Source: Prosthecobacter sp. (GTDB taxonomy: Bacteria > Verrucomicrobiota > Verrucomicrobiia > Verrucomicrobiales > Verrucomicrobiaceae). From it: 63,403 nucleotides of DNA. Position 1 is the first letter of the stretch; every line of letters begins with the position of its first letter. Position numbers and translations under genes: made by a program. Under the pieces are notes generated by a model. The model searched no databases, was not told where the DNA came from, and saw only the letters and a program-made list of their open reading frames with translations. Shown one piece after another: positions 33,417 through 43,328 of the stretch. The stretch is taken from the NCBI RefSeq assembly GCF_014879935.1, contig NZ_JACSRD010000113.1:1-63403 (forward strand), given 5' to 3'.

Positions 33417-34331
33417 TCACCGCTGAATCTTCAGCAGCACATCGTCCAGCCCGTGCAGGCAGTTGGCCCACAGGATGTCCACTTCGTTCAGCGTCTCCCG
33501 GTAGCTCTCCGCCGCACGTCCTCCCACGATCAGTTTCATCGTCGCAGGCAGAATGTCGCGCATGCGCCGCAGTTTTCCTTCGATCACCGGACATTTTTCC
33601 GGATACACCACGCTCAGAGCCACTGCACGGGCATTGCGGGCGGCGGCGCAGGCGGCGATCTCCTCCACGGGAAGATTCGGGCCCAGATAAGTCACGTGCC
33701 AGCCCAGATCACGGGCCGAGGCAGCCACGATGAGAGCTCCAAGTTCATGCAGTTCACCCGCCGGAGTCGCCACCACGAGTTCCGGTGCATGCGCGGCGAT
33801 CTGGCTGCCCGGGACCGGTGTCAGCAGCAGCTCGCGGATCACCGCCGTCGCGATGTGTTCATGGCTCGGGCGCAGCGTCCCCTGCTGCCAGCTTTCCCCG
33901 ACCTTCAGGATCATCGGGCAGATCACATGATGCAGCATGCCACGCTGGCCAAGCTGACGCCGGGCCTGCGACAGGACGCCCCGCAGCGCATCGGAATCGT
34001 ATCGCTTCGACGCCTCGATCGCGGCCTCCACAAACTGCCCCGGAAGCTCCAGGCCGCCTGCCGGCGCGGGCACGGCTTCTGCGTTCGCAGGAAGCTTTCG
34101 CACCAGTTCCTCCAGCTCCGCCGTGCAAAGCCCGGCCACGCGGCCGATGCGGTGCCCGTTTTCTGTCAGCAGGCGCAGCAGTTTCAGCCGCAGCACCGCC
34201 TCATCACAATACATCCGCCGGTTCGTGCAGGTGCGGCTCGGGCTCAGGGCATTGTATCTCCGCTCCCAGATGCGAATCACATGAGGGCTGACACCGCTGG
34301 CCTGGCTGGCACGCTGGATTGGGATGGGCAT
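33417..34331 (-). CDS. MerR-family regulator with B12-binding domain (CarH/LitR-like)
   Basis: The 304-residue protein combines a MerR helix-turn-helix at residues 1-75 ([20 protein letters not shown]), a helical cap (about 100-170) and a cobalamin-binding Rossmann domain (180-304). Signature residues of adenosylcobalamin photoreceptors are present: Trp148, Glu158-His159 (W-x9-EH spacing exact) and axial His195 in AGELHELG. The residue after Trp is Gln149, where the Thermus CarH light-adduct histidine (His132) would sit. CarH-like proteins repress as tetramers in the dark and release DNA when light breaks the Co-C bond; with Gln there, light response may differ. It is divergent from the SpmAB-like/racemase operon (97-base gap) and upstream of the FAH-fold gene. 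Targets are inferred only from position. Confidence 0.9.
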   Translation of the reverse strand: MPIPIQRASQASGVSPHVIRIWERRYNALSPSRTCTNRRMYCDEAVLRLKLLRLLTENGHRIGRVAGLCTAELEELVRKLPANAEAVPAPAGGLELPGQFVEAAIEASKRYDSDALRGVLSQARRQLGQRGMLHHVICPMILKVGESWQQGTLRPSHEHIATAVIRELLLTPVPGSQIAAHAPELVVATPAGELHELGALIVAASARDLGWHVTYLGPNLPVEEIAACAAARNARAVALSVVYPEKCPVIEGKLRRMRDILPATMKLIVGGRAAESYRETLNEVDILWANCLHGLDDVLLKIQR

Positions 34332-34340
34332 GAAAAAAAC

Positions 34341-34394
34341 GAACGAGAGTTGGCTTGAGGCTGGAGCTGGAACGATTACGCATTGCCCTCGTTC
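34341..34394. promoter_or_regulatory. Candidate operator between the B12-type regulator and SpmAB-like gene
   Basis: GAACGAG at 34341-34347 and its exact complement CTCGTTC at 34388-34394 form an inverted repeat 40 bases apart. A further AACGA occurs at 34371. The spacing suits a tetrameric MerR/CarH-type repressor, but this is only a positional guess. Confidence 0.3.
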
Positions 34395-34428
34395 CTGGTT
34401 ACCGCGTTGTCACACATTTCGCCACAAG

Positions 34429-35841
34429 ATGCTGAACTACATCTGGTCCTTCCTGATCCTCGCCGGCCTGTGTGCCGCGGCGCTCTTCGGAAACATCTCC
34501 GGCGACACCGGCGTCGTGGCCGCCATCCTGTCGAAATCGAAGGCCGCAGTCATGGACATCGCCCTGCCTCTGGCCGGCTTGATGATCTTCTGGCTCGGCG
34601 TCATGCGCGTGATGGAAAAGGCCGGGCTGCTGGAGCTGGCCGCACGAGCGCTGTCCCCGGTCATGCGCCGCCTGTTTCCCGATGTCCCGGCGGATCACCC
34701 CGCGATGAGCGCCATGATCATGAACCTGGCCGCCAACATGCTCGGCCTCGGCAACAGCGCCACGCCGCTCGGTCTCAAGGCCATGACGCATCTTCAGGAG
34801 CTCAATCCAAACAAGCAGACGGCCAGCAACGCCATGGTGACCTTCCTCGCCATGAACACGGCCGCCTTCACCCTGGTGCCGATGACTGCGATCAATTACC
34901 TCAACGCCGCCCGCGTCAAAGGCGCGCATCAGATCATCATGCCGACGATCCTCGCCACCGCCTGCACCGTGGTGACGGCCGTCGTCGCGGCGAAGCTCTA
35001 CGGCCGTCTGCCCCTGTTTGCCATTCAGCCCGACGACCACAGCGAAACCGGGGCCAAAACAACCGAAACAGCGATGGCGGGGGCCGGATCGATCTCCCCA
35101 AAACGCAAAGCCTGGCTCATCGCCCTGCTCGTGATCTTCGGTGCCTGTGCCACGCTGGAATTCCTGCCCGCCACCGCACGTGAAACCGTGCTGAGAAGTT
35201 CCGGCTTGGATCAAGTCGTCGTCCAGGCAAAGCAGAAAGCCGTGCCTGCCCTCAAACCGTCCGCATCAGCGCCTGCGGACGCTGACGCACCCGCAGCCGA
35301 GCCCGTGTGGAAGCGCCTCATGAATGGCGGCTCCGGCCTTGCGATCCCCATCATGCTCGTCGTCACGCTCGGTGTCGGCCTCGCCAAAGGAGTGAAGGTT
35401 TACGAAGAGTTTGTCGAAGGAGCGAAGGAAGGATTCGCCGTCGCCACCCGCATCATGCCCTTTCTCGTCGCCATGCTGGCCGCGCTGGCCGTCTTCAGCA
35501 GTTCAGGTGCCCTGCTCCTCCTCGAGTACGTGTTGCGTCCCCTGCTCTCCTTCATCGGCTTCCCGGTGGAGCTGCTGCCCATGGCGCTGATGCGTCCGCT
35601 CAGCGGCTCCGGCTCGCTCGGCGTGCTCAACGACATCCTTCTGCGACCGGAGAGCACCGATCTGCTAAAGTACACCGCCGCTATCATGTATGGCTCCACC
35701 GAGACCACCTTCTACGTTCTGGCCGTCTATTTCGGCAGCGTCGGCATCCGCCGCATCCGCCACGCCCTCGCCGCAGGCCTGACCGCCGATGTCGTCGGTC
35801 TCGCCATGGCCGTGATCATCGGCCGCATGCTGTTTTCATGA
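34429..35841 (+). CDS. SpmA-SpmB-like fused nucleoside-recognition (Gate domain) membrane protein
   Basis: The 470-residue protein starts at ATG 34429 (MLNYIWSFLILAGLCAAALF). Two Gate/nucleoside-recognition units are joined in one chain. The first is about residues 1-205 (LPLAGLMIFWLGVMRVMEKA; NMLGLGNSATPLGLKAM; SpmA-like). The second is about 300-470 (FAVATRIMPFLVAMLAALAV; MALMRPLSGSGSLGVLNDIL; SpmB-like). A charged, alanine-rich linker separates them. SpmA/SpmB take part in spore core dehydration in Bacillus, but homologues are widespread in non-spore-formers with unknown transport substrate. Its stop overlaps the racemase start (ATGA at 35838), so the two are coupled. It is divergent from the B12-type regulator. 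Confidence 0.88.
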   Translation: MLNYIWSFLILAGLCAAALFGNISGDTGVVAAILSKSKAAVMDIALPLAGLMIFWLGVMRVMEKAGLLELAARALSPVMRRLFPDVPADHPAMSAMIMNLAANMLGLGNSATPLGLKAMTHLQELNPNKQTASNAMVTFLAMNTAAFTLVPMTAINYLNAARVKGAHQIIMPTILATACTVVTAVVAAKLYGRLPLFAIQPDDHSETGAKTTETAMAGAGSISPKRKAWLIALLVIFGACATLEFLPATARETVLRSSGLDQVVVQAKQKAVPALKPSASAPADADAPAAEPVWKRLMNGGSGLAIPIMLVVTLGVGLAKGVKVYEEFVEGAKEGFAVATRIMPFLVAMLAALAVFSSSGALLLLEYVLRPLLSFIGFPVELLPMALMRPLSGSGSLGVLNDILLRPESTDLLKYTAAIMYGSTETTFYVLAVYFGSVGIRRIRHALAAGLTADVVGLAMAVIIGRMLFS

Positions 35842-37100
35842 AAACTCTCCTCATCCTCCTGTCGTTCGCCATAGCGCTGCCTGCCGCGGATCTCATCGAG
35901 CACGCCCACGCTCATCCCGACGGCAAAGCCGCCTTCAGCTTTGATGCCTCCGCTTGGCAGAACAGCGACGCGACACGCCATCTCCCCATCGGCGTGTTCG
36001 ATTCCGGCATCGGCGGCCTCACCGTGCTGGAGGCATTGCTGACGCTCGATGCGTTTCATAACGACACCTTGCGGCCTGGGGCCGACGGACGGCCGGACTT
36101 CGAGCGGGAACGCTTCATCTACTTCGGTGATCAGGCCAACATGCCCTACGGCAACTACTCCGCCGTCAACCGCACCGACTATCTGCGCGAATTGATCGTG
36201 AAGGACGCCATCTTCCTCCTCGGCCGCCGGTTCTGGCCTGCTGATGGCAAAGCGCCGCAGTTCACCAAGCCGCCCGTCAAAGCCCTCGTCATCGCCTGCA
36301 ACACCGCGACCGCCTACGGCCTCGAAGACATCCGCCAAGCCGTCGCCGCATGGAAGATCCCCGTGATCGTCGTCGGTGTCGTCGAAGCCGGGGCACGGGG
36401 AGTGCTCGAATCGAACACGGAAGGCGGCATCGGTGTGCTGGCGACTGTCGGAACCTGTGCCAGCGGCGTTTATCCGCGCACGATCAGTCAAACCCTCGGC
36501 CTGGCCGGCAAAAGCGTGCCCGTCATCGCCCAGCAAGGCAGCGCCACGCTGGCCGGTGCCATTGAAGGCGACACCGCCTTCCCCGAATCCGTCTCTGCTT
36601 ACGCCATGAAGGAAGCCCGCGCCCTTGCGGAAGCTTATTGCGACTCCAACCCCACGAAACCGCTGCAAACCATCGTGCTCGGCTGCACGCACTACCCGCT
36701 CGCCAGATCGGAGATCGACACCGCCTTCGATTCACTGCGCAAAGAGGAGGCCTTCCGCGATCTCATCGCCGAAAAACGCCTCTTCGTGAATCCCGCCGAA
36801 GCCACCGCCCGCGAACTGTTCCGCGAGCTCGCAAAGGCCCGGCTGCGATTGAAAACCGCTGAGACATCCGCCTTGGAGCATCACCAGTTCTACCTCTCCG
36901 TGGCACGCCCCGAACAAAGCGGCGTCCGTCTGGCTGCCGACGGCAGTCTGGACAAGGACTACAAGTACTCCCGCCTTCCCGGCCATCTCGAAATCGAAGA
37001 CACCCGGAACATCCCGCTCACGCCCGCGCTGCTGCCACCCGCCAGCCTGAAACTCGTGCGGGAGCGACTGCCGGCGGTGTGGAAGGCCTTGAGTCGTTGA
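35838..37100 (+). CDS. murI: Glutamate/aspartate racemase homologue with signal peptide
   Basis: The 420-residue protein has the full racemase signature: IGVFDSGIGGLTVL (Asp55, Ser56), first catalytic Cys154 in VIACNTATAYG, second Cys283 in VLGCTHYPL followed by His285. MurI normally has about 265 residues and is cytoplasmic. Here an N-terminal signal peptide (MKTLLILLSFAIALPAA) is followed by about 30 extra residues. There are insertions around 70-95 and 130-150, and a C-terminal extension of about 80 residues. Export would place glutamate or aspartate racemisation in the periplasm, away from cell-wall precursor synthesis. It is translationally coupled to the SpmAB-like membrane protein by an ATGA overlap. 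Peptidoglycan editing, D-amino acid signalling or scavenging are possible; a non-racemase activity is also open. Confidence 0.85.
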   Translation: MKTLLILLSFAIALPAADLIEHAHAHPDGKAAFSFDASAWQNSDATRHLPIGVFDSGIGGLTVLEALLTLDAFHNDTLRPGADGRPDFERERFIYFGDQANMPYGNYSAVNRTDYLRELIVKDAIFLLGRRFWPADGKAPQFTKPPVKALVIACNTATAYGLEDIRQAVAAWKIPVIVVGVVEAGARGVLESNTEGGIGVLATVGTCASGVYPRTISQTLGLAGKSVPVIAQQGSATLAGAIEGDTAFPESVSAYAMKEARALAEAYCDSNPTKPLQTIVLGCTHYPLARSEIDTAFDSLRKEEAFRDLIAEKRLFVNPAEATARELFRELAKARLRLKTAETSALEHHQFYLSVARPEQSGVRLAADGSLDKDYKYSRLPGHLEIEDTRNIPLTPALLPPASLKLVRERLPAVWKALSR

Positions 37101-37194
37101 GTCTTTCATTCGGGGCGAAACAGGTGCAGCGAAGTGGTTGCCACTTGGGCATTCGCGACTACTCTCGCGGCCCCCTTCCCCCAAAAACCTGCCC

Positions 37195-39036
<1,842 letters not shown>

Positions 39037-39081
39037 CCAGTATCCGGGCCATTCCTGGTCCGCGCTGACGGCGACGGCGGA

Positions 39082-39099
39082 GGGGGCAGAAATGCCCCC
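39082..39099. terminator. GAAA-tetraloop hairpin between convergent genes
   Basis: GGGGGCA (39082-39088) pairs with TGCCCCC (39093-39099) around GAAA, between the typA stop and the DUF4159 stop. No long T-run follows, so it may act with Rho or simply stabilise 3' ends. Confidence 0.5.
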
Positions 39100-39108
39100 G
39101 TCACTGCT

Positions 39109-40011
39109 TCAATGCGTCAGCGCGTAGAAGATGATGTTGATGCCCAGCGGATAGGCATACTTCTCTGAGAACTCACGGAAGTACCACGGGTCCGTGCCTT
39201 CCTGCTCCCAGCCCTCCCCCGTGTCGGTGTTCCAGCAGATCACCATCATCAGGCGGCGCTTGTCATCGAAGACGCCGCGGTAGTGCACATGCTCGGAGCC
39301 CGGTTTGTCGAACTCATACGTGATGCCCTGATTGATGACATATTCAGCGTAGCGGATGTGCGGGATCTGCGGCTTCACCTTGAGCGGGAAAACCATGTGG
39401 AAGATCTCGTGCTCGAGCGGGATCTCCTCGATCTTGCGGTCCGGCCAGATCTGCTTCAGCGCCACTTCGAAGTTGTCCCACTCCCGCGTGCCCCAGAAGT
39501 CATCCACCATGATGAAGCCGCCATTCAGCATGTAATCCCGCAGCGTCTTGGCCTCCTCGTCGGCCAGATTGATGTCCCCGACCTCGATCATGTAGAGAAA
39601 GGGATAATGGCGCACCTGCTCGGGATCGATGTCCACCACAGCCCCATTCGGATTCACCTGCAGCGACGTGAGCTGCTGCAGGCGGTAGGACATGTTCATG
39701 TCAGAATCTGGGTAATCGGTGGACCACTTACGGTTCCGCCCCCAGCCTCCACGTCCACCGCTGGATGAGTTGTAGCGGACGCGGGCGAAGGTGAAGACGT
39801 CATTCGGCAGATCCTTGCTCACCGGCCACGTCGGATACTCGTTTCCGTAGCCGCGGCGTGGATAATCACGCGGATCCTCCGGCATGCTGCCGTCCTTCAC
39901 GCCAAAATGCGTCGGCTTGCCGCCGGCCGCTTCGTTTTCAGCCGCCCAGACGAAGCAGGCGATCATCGCAGCGGCTGCGATGACCAGGGGCGCGACACGT
40001 GGCAGTTTCAT
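39109..40011 (-). CDS. DUF4159 protein, secreted
   Basis: The 300-residue protein starts at ATG 40009-40011 (MKLPRVAPLVIAAAAMIACF) with a signal peptide or N-terminal anchor. DUF4159 features are FTFARVRYNSSSGGRGGWGR, WSTDYPDSDMNMSYRLQQLT, HYPFLYMIEVGDINLADEEA, LRDYMLNGGFIMVDDFWGTR and the late YPLGINIIFYALTH. The fold is related to class I glutamine amidotransferase-like/ThuA domains; no enzymatic role is known. In other bacteria DUF4159 proteins occur with MoxR/VWA gene clusters, but none is adjacent here. Confidence 0.85.
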   Translation of the reverse strand: MKLPRVAPLVIAAAAMIACFVWAAENEAAGGKPTHFGVKDGSMPEDPRDYPRRGYGNEYPTWPVSKDLPNDVFTFARVRYNSSSGGRGGWGRNRKWSTDYPDSDMNMSYRLQQLTSLQVNPNGAVVDIDPEQVRHYPFLYMIEVGDINLADEEAKTLRDYMLNGGFIMVDDFWGTREWDNFEVALKQIWPDRKIEEIPLEHEIFHMVFPLKVKPQIPHIRYAEYVINQGITYEFDKPGSEHVHYRGVFDDKRRLMMVICWNTDTGEGWEQEGTDPWYFREFSEKYAYPLGINIIFYALTH

Positions 40012-40123
40012 GATTGGCCGCAGTTCTACGGGACGCCGCCGCAGATGACAAGCCTGCAAACGCAGCCCGGCAAGATCGTGAAGAAGCGCCGTTCCACGCA
40101 CGTTCTGGCATGTTCTCCCCACC

Positions 40124-40906
40124 ATGACCCGTCTCTCATTCCTGCTCTCCCTCGTCCTGGCCGCAACCACCCTGGCTCAGGAGATCACCCCGCCTGCCAA
40201 GGATCAATTCTGGCTCTTCCTGCTCGTCGGCCAGTCAAACATGGCCGGACGTGGCGTGGTGGAGGATCCGGACAAGACGCCGCATCCACGCGTGCTCATG
40301 CTCAGCAAAGACGGCCGCTGGGTGCCTGCCACGGATCCCATGCACTTCGACAAACCGGCCGCCGGTGTCGGCCTTGGCAAAACTTTCGGCCAGGAGATCG
40401 CCCAGGCGAATCCCGGCGTCACCATCGGCCTCATCCCCTGCGCGGTCGGCGGCTCCCCCATCGACACCTGGATGCCCGGTGTGTTCTATCCGGCCACCAA
40501 GAGCCATCCGTGGGACGACATGGTGAAGCGGGTCGCCACCGCCCTGCCCGCAGGCACCTTGAAAGGCATCCTCTGGCATCAGGGCGAGAGCGACAGCAAG
40601 CCCGACCTGGCTCCCGCCTACGAGGCCAAGCTGCACGATCTCGTGAAACGCCTCCGCGAGTTCGTCAAAGCACCCCAGGTCCCCTTCATCGCCGGACAGA
40701 TGGGCAAGTTCGAAGGCGTGCCGTGGACACCTGAGGCCGTCATCGTCGATCAGGCACATCAGGATCTGGCCCGCAAAGTGCCGCACACCGCCTTTGTGAG
40801 CGCCGAAGGCCTCCAGCACAAAGGCGACAAGATTCACTTCGACTCCGCCTCCTTCCGCGAGCTCGGCAGACGCTACGCCAACGCCTGGCTGAAGATGACG
40901 AAGTAG
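40124..40906 (+). CDS. SASA/SGNH-type carbohydrate acetylesterase, secreted
   Basis: The 260-residue protein has a signal peptide (MTRLSFLLSLVLAATTLAQE) and a sialate O-acetylesterase-like SGNH domain. The nucleophile block is LLVGQSNMAGRG (Ser38), then CAVGGSPIDTW, WHQGESD (block with Asn/His/Glu-type oxyanion residues) and the catalytic Asp-x-x-His region KIHFDS (His238). It should remove acetyl groups from plant or animal polysaccharides outside the cell, fitting the PL6 lyase at 43 kb. It is divergent from DUF4159, with a 112-base gap. Confidence 0.88.
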   Translation: MTRLSFLLSLVLAATTLAQEITPPAKDQFWLFLLVGQSNMAGRGVVEDPDKTPHPRVLMLSKDGRWVPATDPMHFDKPAAGVGLGKTFGQEIAQANPGVTIGLIPCAVGGSPIDTWMPGVFYPATKSHPWDDMVKRVATALPAGTLKGILWHQGESDSKPDLAPAYEAKLHDLVKRLREFVKAPQVPFIAGQMGKFEGVPWTPEAVIVDQAHQDLARKVPHTAFVSAEGLQHKGDKIHFDSASFRELGRRYANAWLKMTK

Positions 40907-41098
40907 CCGGCCTATCCTCCCCCAGTGAAGGACGGCCGCCACAGGCTGGCTCGCCAGTGCCTGGAGCGGCGGGACAAGACGATGAGACATTGGGAAGAGG
41001 AGACAGGGCACTCGGAGCGGCGGGACGTCTGCTTCGAAACCTTGGCGAAGAGAGGACGTGTCCTTCGTAGCTCGCAGAGCGAAAAGGATGGGGGCTCG

Positions 41099-41389
41099 AT
41101 GCCGCAGCCGGAGGATTTCCTGGCGGATTTCAACGCCTACCAGAACGCGGCCATGGCGGTGCTGAATCTGGAGGCGATGCTGCGTGACGCAATCGCGCTG
41201 CGGGAGCAACAACGCGGGGCGATCGTCGGCACGATGAACGTGCGCGCGGCCGACGTGCAGCAGGCGAGCAACGGCAACCGGAAGGTGATCCTGAGCAGCG
41301 GCCTGGGCGTGAAAAGCGCCCCCACCTATGTAACCAGCCTGGCCGCGCCGACGAACCTGCGCGTGGAACTGAACGGCGAGGCGGGCGCT
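41099..41389 (+). pseudogene. Truncated leader of an Fn3-containing protein family
   Basis: From ATG 41099 (MPQPEDFLADFNAYQNAAMA) about 97 residues match the N-terminal part of a Verrucomicrobiota family: a helical region (LEAMLRDAIALREQQRGAIV) then GLGVKSAPTYVTSLAAPTNL and VELNGEAGA. In full-length members, from memory, the next strand enters a fibronectin type III domain. Here the frame changes to unrelated sequence after about 41389 and stops at 41461. It is probably a decayed or interrupted gene. The frame open further upstream (40925) looks like translated spacer. Confidence 0.55.
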
Positions 41390-41654
41390 CCTGAACGAGG
41401 ACGATTCTCCAGTTCATCCGAGAAGTTGGCGCGGAGAGCATTTTCACAGGCCACGAGTTGAATATCGGCCCGGTGACATGGCCGGGCTTGGTTTGGGCAG
41501 TTGCCGATGTTGAACGCACCCTGTGAACGCGCTTTCCGGATGAACTGGAAATCCAATGAGTCACAGAATAGGCAGAATGGGGACAACAGAATGGACTGAA
41601 TCATTCTCCCGACTAACTTCCCAGTTCAAGGTGGCGTTTCGGACGTTCGTTTCA

Positions 41655-41738
41655 CCGCAGAGGGGCGGAGGAGCAGAGGATGCAGAGGTCTGAGAGTTTT
41701 GAATTCTTTGCGCCCTCTGCCTCTCTGCCCCTCTGCGG
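41655..41738. repeat. Inverted repeat with 12-bp perfect outer arms
   Basis: CCGCAGAGGGGC (41655-41666) is the exact complement of GCCCCTCTGCGG (41727-41738). Inside, GCAGAGG and CCTCTGC motifs continue imperfect pairing. Such 'CGCAGAGG...CCTCTGCG' palindromes resemble dispersed extragenic elements of Verrucomicrobiota; copy number cannot be judged from one window. Confidence 0.6.
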
Positions 41739-41968
41739 CCCATTCGAGCTTCCCCTGGCTGGCAGCATGAATGTTACTCCCTGTTCCACACCCCGCCCCC
41801 GGAGTTCCGGTGCTACTGCCGTCATTCTACTGCCTGTCCGGCGCAGTTCATTGCCTGCCGGCTGATTTTTGCCGATGCAGGTCAGGTTGTCTGAGGCTGG
41901 GCGCTCCTGGTCTCGAGGGACATCCAGTGCGAGAGAGACGGATGGCTAGATGCACATGATGGGTCCAC

Positions 41969-41989
41969 ACCTGGGCCATCGGCCCAGGT
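41969..41989. repeat. Perfect 9-bp hairpin
   Basis: ACCTGGGCC (41969-41977) pairs with GGCCCAGGT (41981-41989) around ATC. It is 270 bases upstream of the DUF4126 gene and has no T-run. Confidence 0.45.
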
Positions 41990-42259
41990 ATCGAGAGACA
42001 CCACGAACAACACACGGACGAGGGCTGAAAGCCCGCCCCATGCCCACAGAATTCAACGGACCTGTCACGTGGCTGAGAGCCAAAGGCTCAACCCACCAAC
42101 GGCCGCAGCTTTCCGAGCAACTCGCTGATCTTCACACGTTCCTGCTCGCTACTGTCGCGGTGGCGGAGGTGCTTCTGGAGAGCCGGAACCGACCGCTGCC
42201 TCCAAAATCCTGGCAAACTTGTCTCGGCTCCAACGGCGAGTCGTGTTATAGGGCTGCCC

Positions 42260-42919
42260 ATGCAAATCCTCGAACAACTGGGCCTCGCGTTGGGGCTGGC
42301 TTCGCTCGCAGGGCTGAACCTGTATCTCACGGTGTTTCTCACCGGCATGCTGGTGCGTTTTGACGTGCTCCACCTCGCCACGAAATACCAGGCCATTGAA
42401 GTGCTGGGACACGAGTGGGTGCTCGCCACCGCTGGTGTGCTGTATGTTATCGAATTCGTGGCCGACAAGGTGCCGTGGCTCGACTCCGCCTGGGACAGCC
42501 TTCACACCCTCATCCGCCCCGTCGGCGGCACCCTCCTCGCCATGCAGGCACTGGGAGAAATGCCCGCCCATATGGAAGTCGTGGCTGCCCTGCTCGCCGG
42601 CGGTGCCGCATTGACAACACACAGCGCGAAGGCCGGCACGCGCCTGCTGGTCAATCACTCGCCGGAACCGGTATCGAACATCACCCTGAGCATCGCTGAA
42701 GACATCACCGTGGCGGCGGGCACGCTCGTCATGGTCATGAAACCGGTGCTGGCCCTCTGCCTGTTCACGATCGTGCTCATCGTGCTGTGGCTGGTGATCC
42801 CGCGCCTGTGGAGCCTCATCCGCCGTTCCTTCGCCTCGATCACCACAAAGCTGCGCCTGCTTTTCGGTCGCACCGCCGCGCATTACTCGATGACTTCTCC
42901 GGGCTCGTCGAGGGCGTGA
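42260..42919 (+). CDS. DUF4126 membrane protein
   Basis: The 219-residue protein begins MQILEQLGLALGLASLAGLN, the usual DUF4126 start, with LYLTVFLTGMLVRFDVLHLA. Four or five hydrophobic segments follow. The signature stretch YVIEFVADKVPWLDSAWDSL and GGTLLAMQALGE is clear. Two late segments (PVLALCLFTIVLIVLWLVIP) end in a basic tail. Function is unknown; family proteins are small integral membrane proteins. Its 3' end overlaps by 37 bases the 3' end of the opposite-strand DUF2237 gene. Confidence 0.85.
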   Translation: MQILEQLGLALGLASLAGLNLYLTVFLTGMLVRFDVLHLATKYQAIEVLGHEWVLATAGVLYVIEFVADKVPWLDSAWDSLHTLIRPVGGTLLAMQALGEMPAHMEVVAALLAGGAALTTHSAKAGTRLLVNHSPEPVSNITLSIAEDITVAAGTLVMVMKPVLALCLFTIVLIVLWLVIPRLWSLIRRSFASITTKLRLLFGRTAAHYSMTSPGSSRA

Positions 42920-43263
42920 GCCTTCAGGTCTGCGAGATCCACCCATTCCAGCGCGGATTCGTGTGTGGCGGAAAGACATACCGCCGGTGCGACTCCAGCG
43001 TCGAGCGCCTCCTTCCAGCGCGTCACGCAGAGACACCAGCGGTCGCCCGGTTGGAGTCCTGGAAACTCAAACTCCGGCACAGGGTTGGACAAATCATTGC
43101 CCGCAAGCTGCGAGAACCGCAGGAACTCGGCCGTCACCTGGACACAGACCGTGTGCAGGCCGACATCTCCCGGCCCGGTTCGGCAGTAGCCATCGCGATA
43201 GAACCCGGTCATGGGCTGGCGACAGCAGCAGATGAGCGGAGTGCCGAGGACGTTCGTGCGCAT
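42883..43263 (-). CDS. DUF2237 family protein
   Basis: The 126-residue protein matches DUF2237 end to end: NVLGTPLICC, PMTGFYRDGYCRTGPGDVGL, HTVCVQVTAEFLRFS, GNDLS, FPGLQPGDRWCLCVTRWKEA, GVAPAVCLSATHESALEWV. The conserved Cys and Asp positions hint at a metal or ligand site, but no activity is established. ATG 43261-43263 gives full length. Confidence 0.9.
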   Translation of the reverse strand: MRTNVLGTPLICCCRQPMTGFYRDGYCRTGPGDVGLHTVCVQVTAEFLRFSQLAGNDLSNPVPEFEFPGLQPGDRWCLCVTRWKEALDAGVAPAVCLSATHESALEWVDLADLKAHALDEPGEVIE

Positions 43264-43328
43264 GAGTCCGGGTAGATTCGACTGGCCTTCGAATCAAGCG
43301 GGCATACGGCTTCGATTACCAATCGAAA

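Larger units (their letters stand above)
41462..42259. other. About 800-base intergenic region with palindromes and no supported gene
   Basis: Between the truncated leader and the DUF4126 gene no protein-like frame was found. The stretch contains a long inverted repeat (41655-41738) and a compact hairpin (41969-41989). Composition is mixed and somewhat less G+C-rich, which fits accumulated repetitive and decayed DNA. Confidence 0.6.

Noticed and set aside
34332..34428. Cobalamin riboswitch upstream of the SpmAB-like gene
   Set aside because: The gap is only 97 bases and no B12-box-like sequence was seen.
40925..41098. Longer N-terminus for the truncated leader gene
   Set aside because: Residues before ATG 41099 are Arg/Glu-rich and read like translated spacer.
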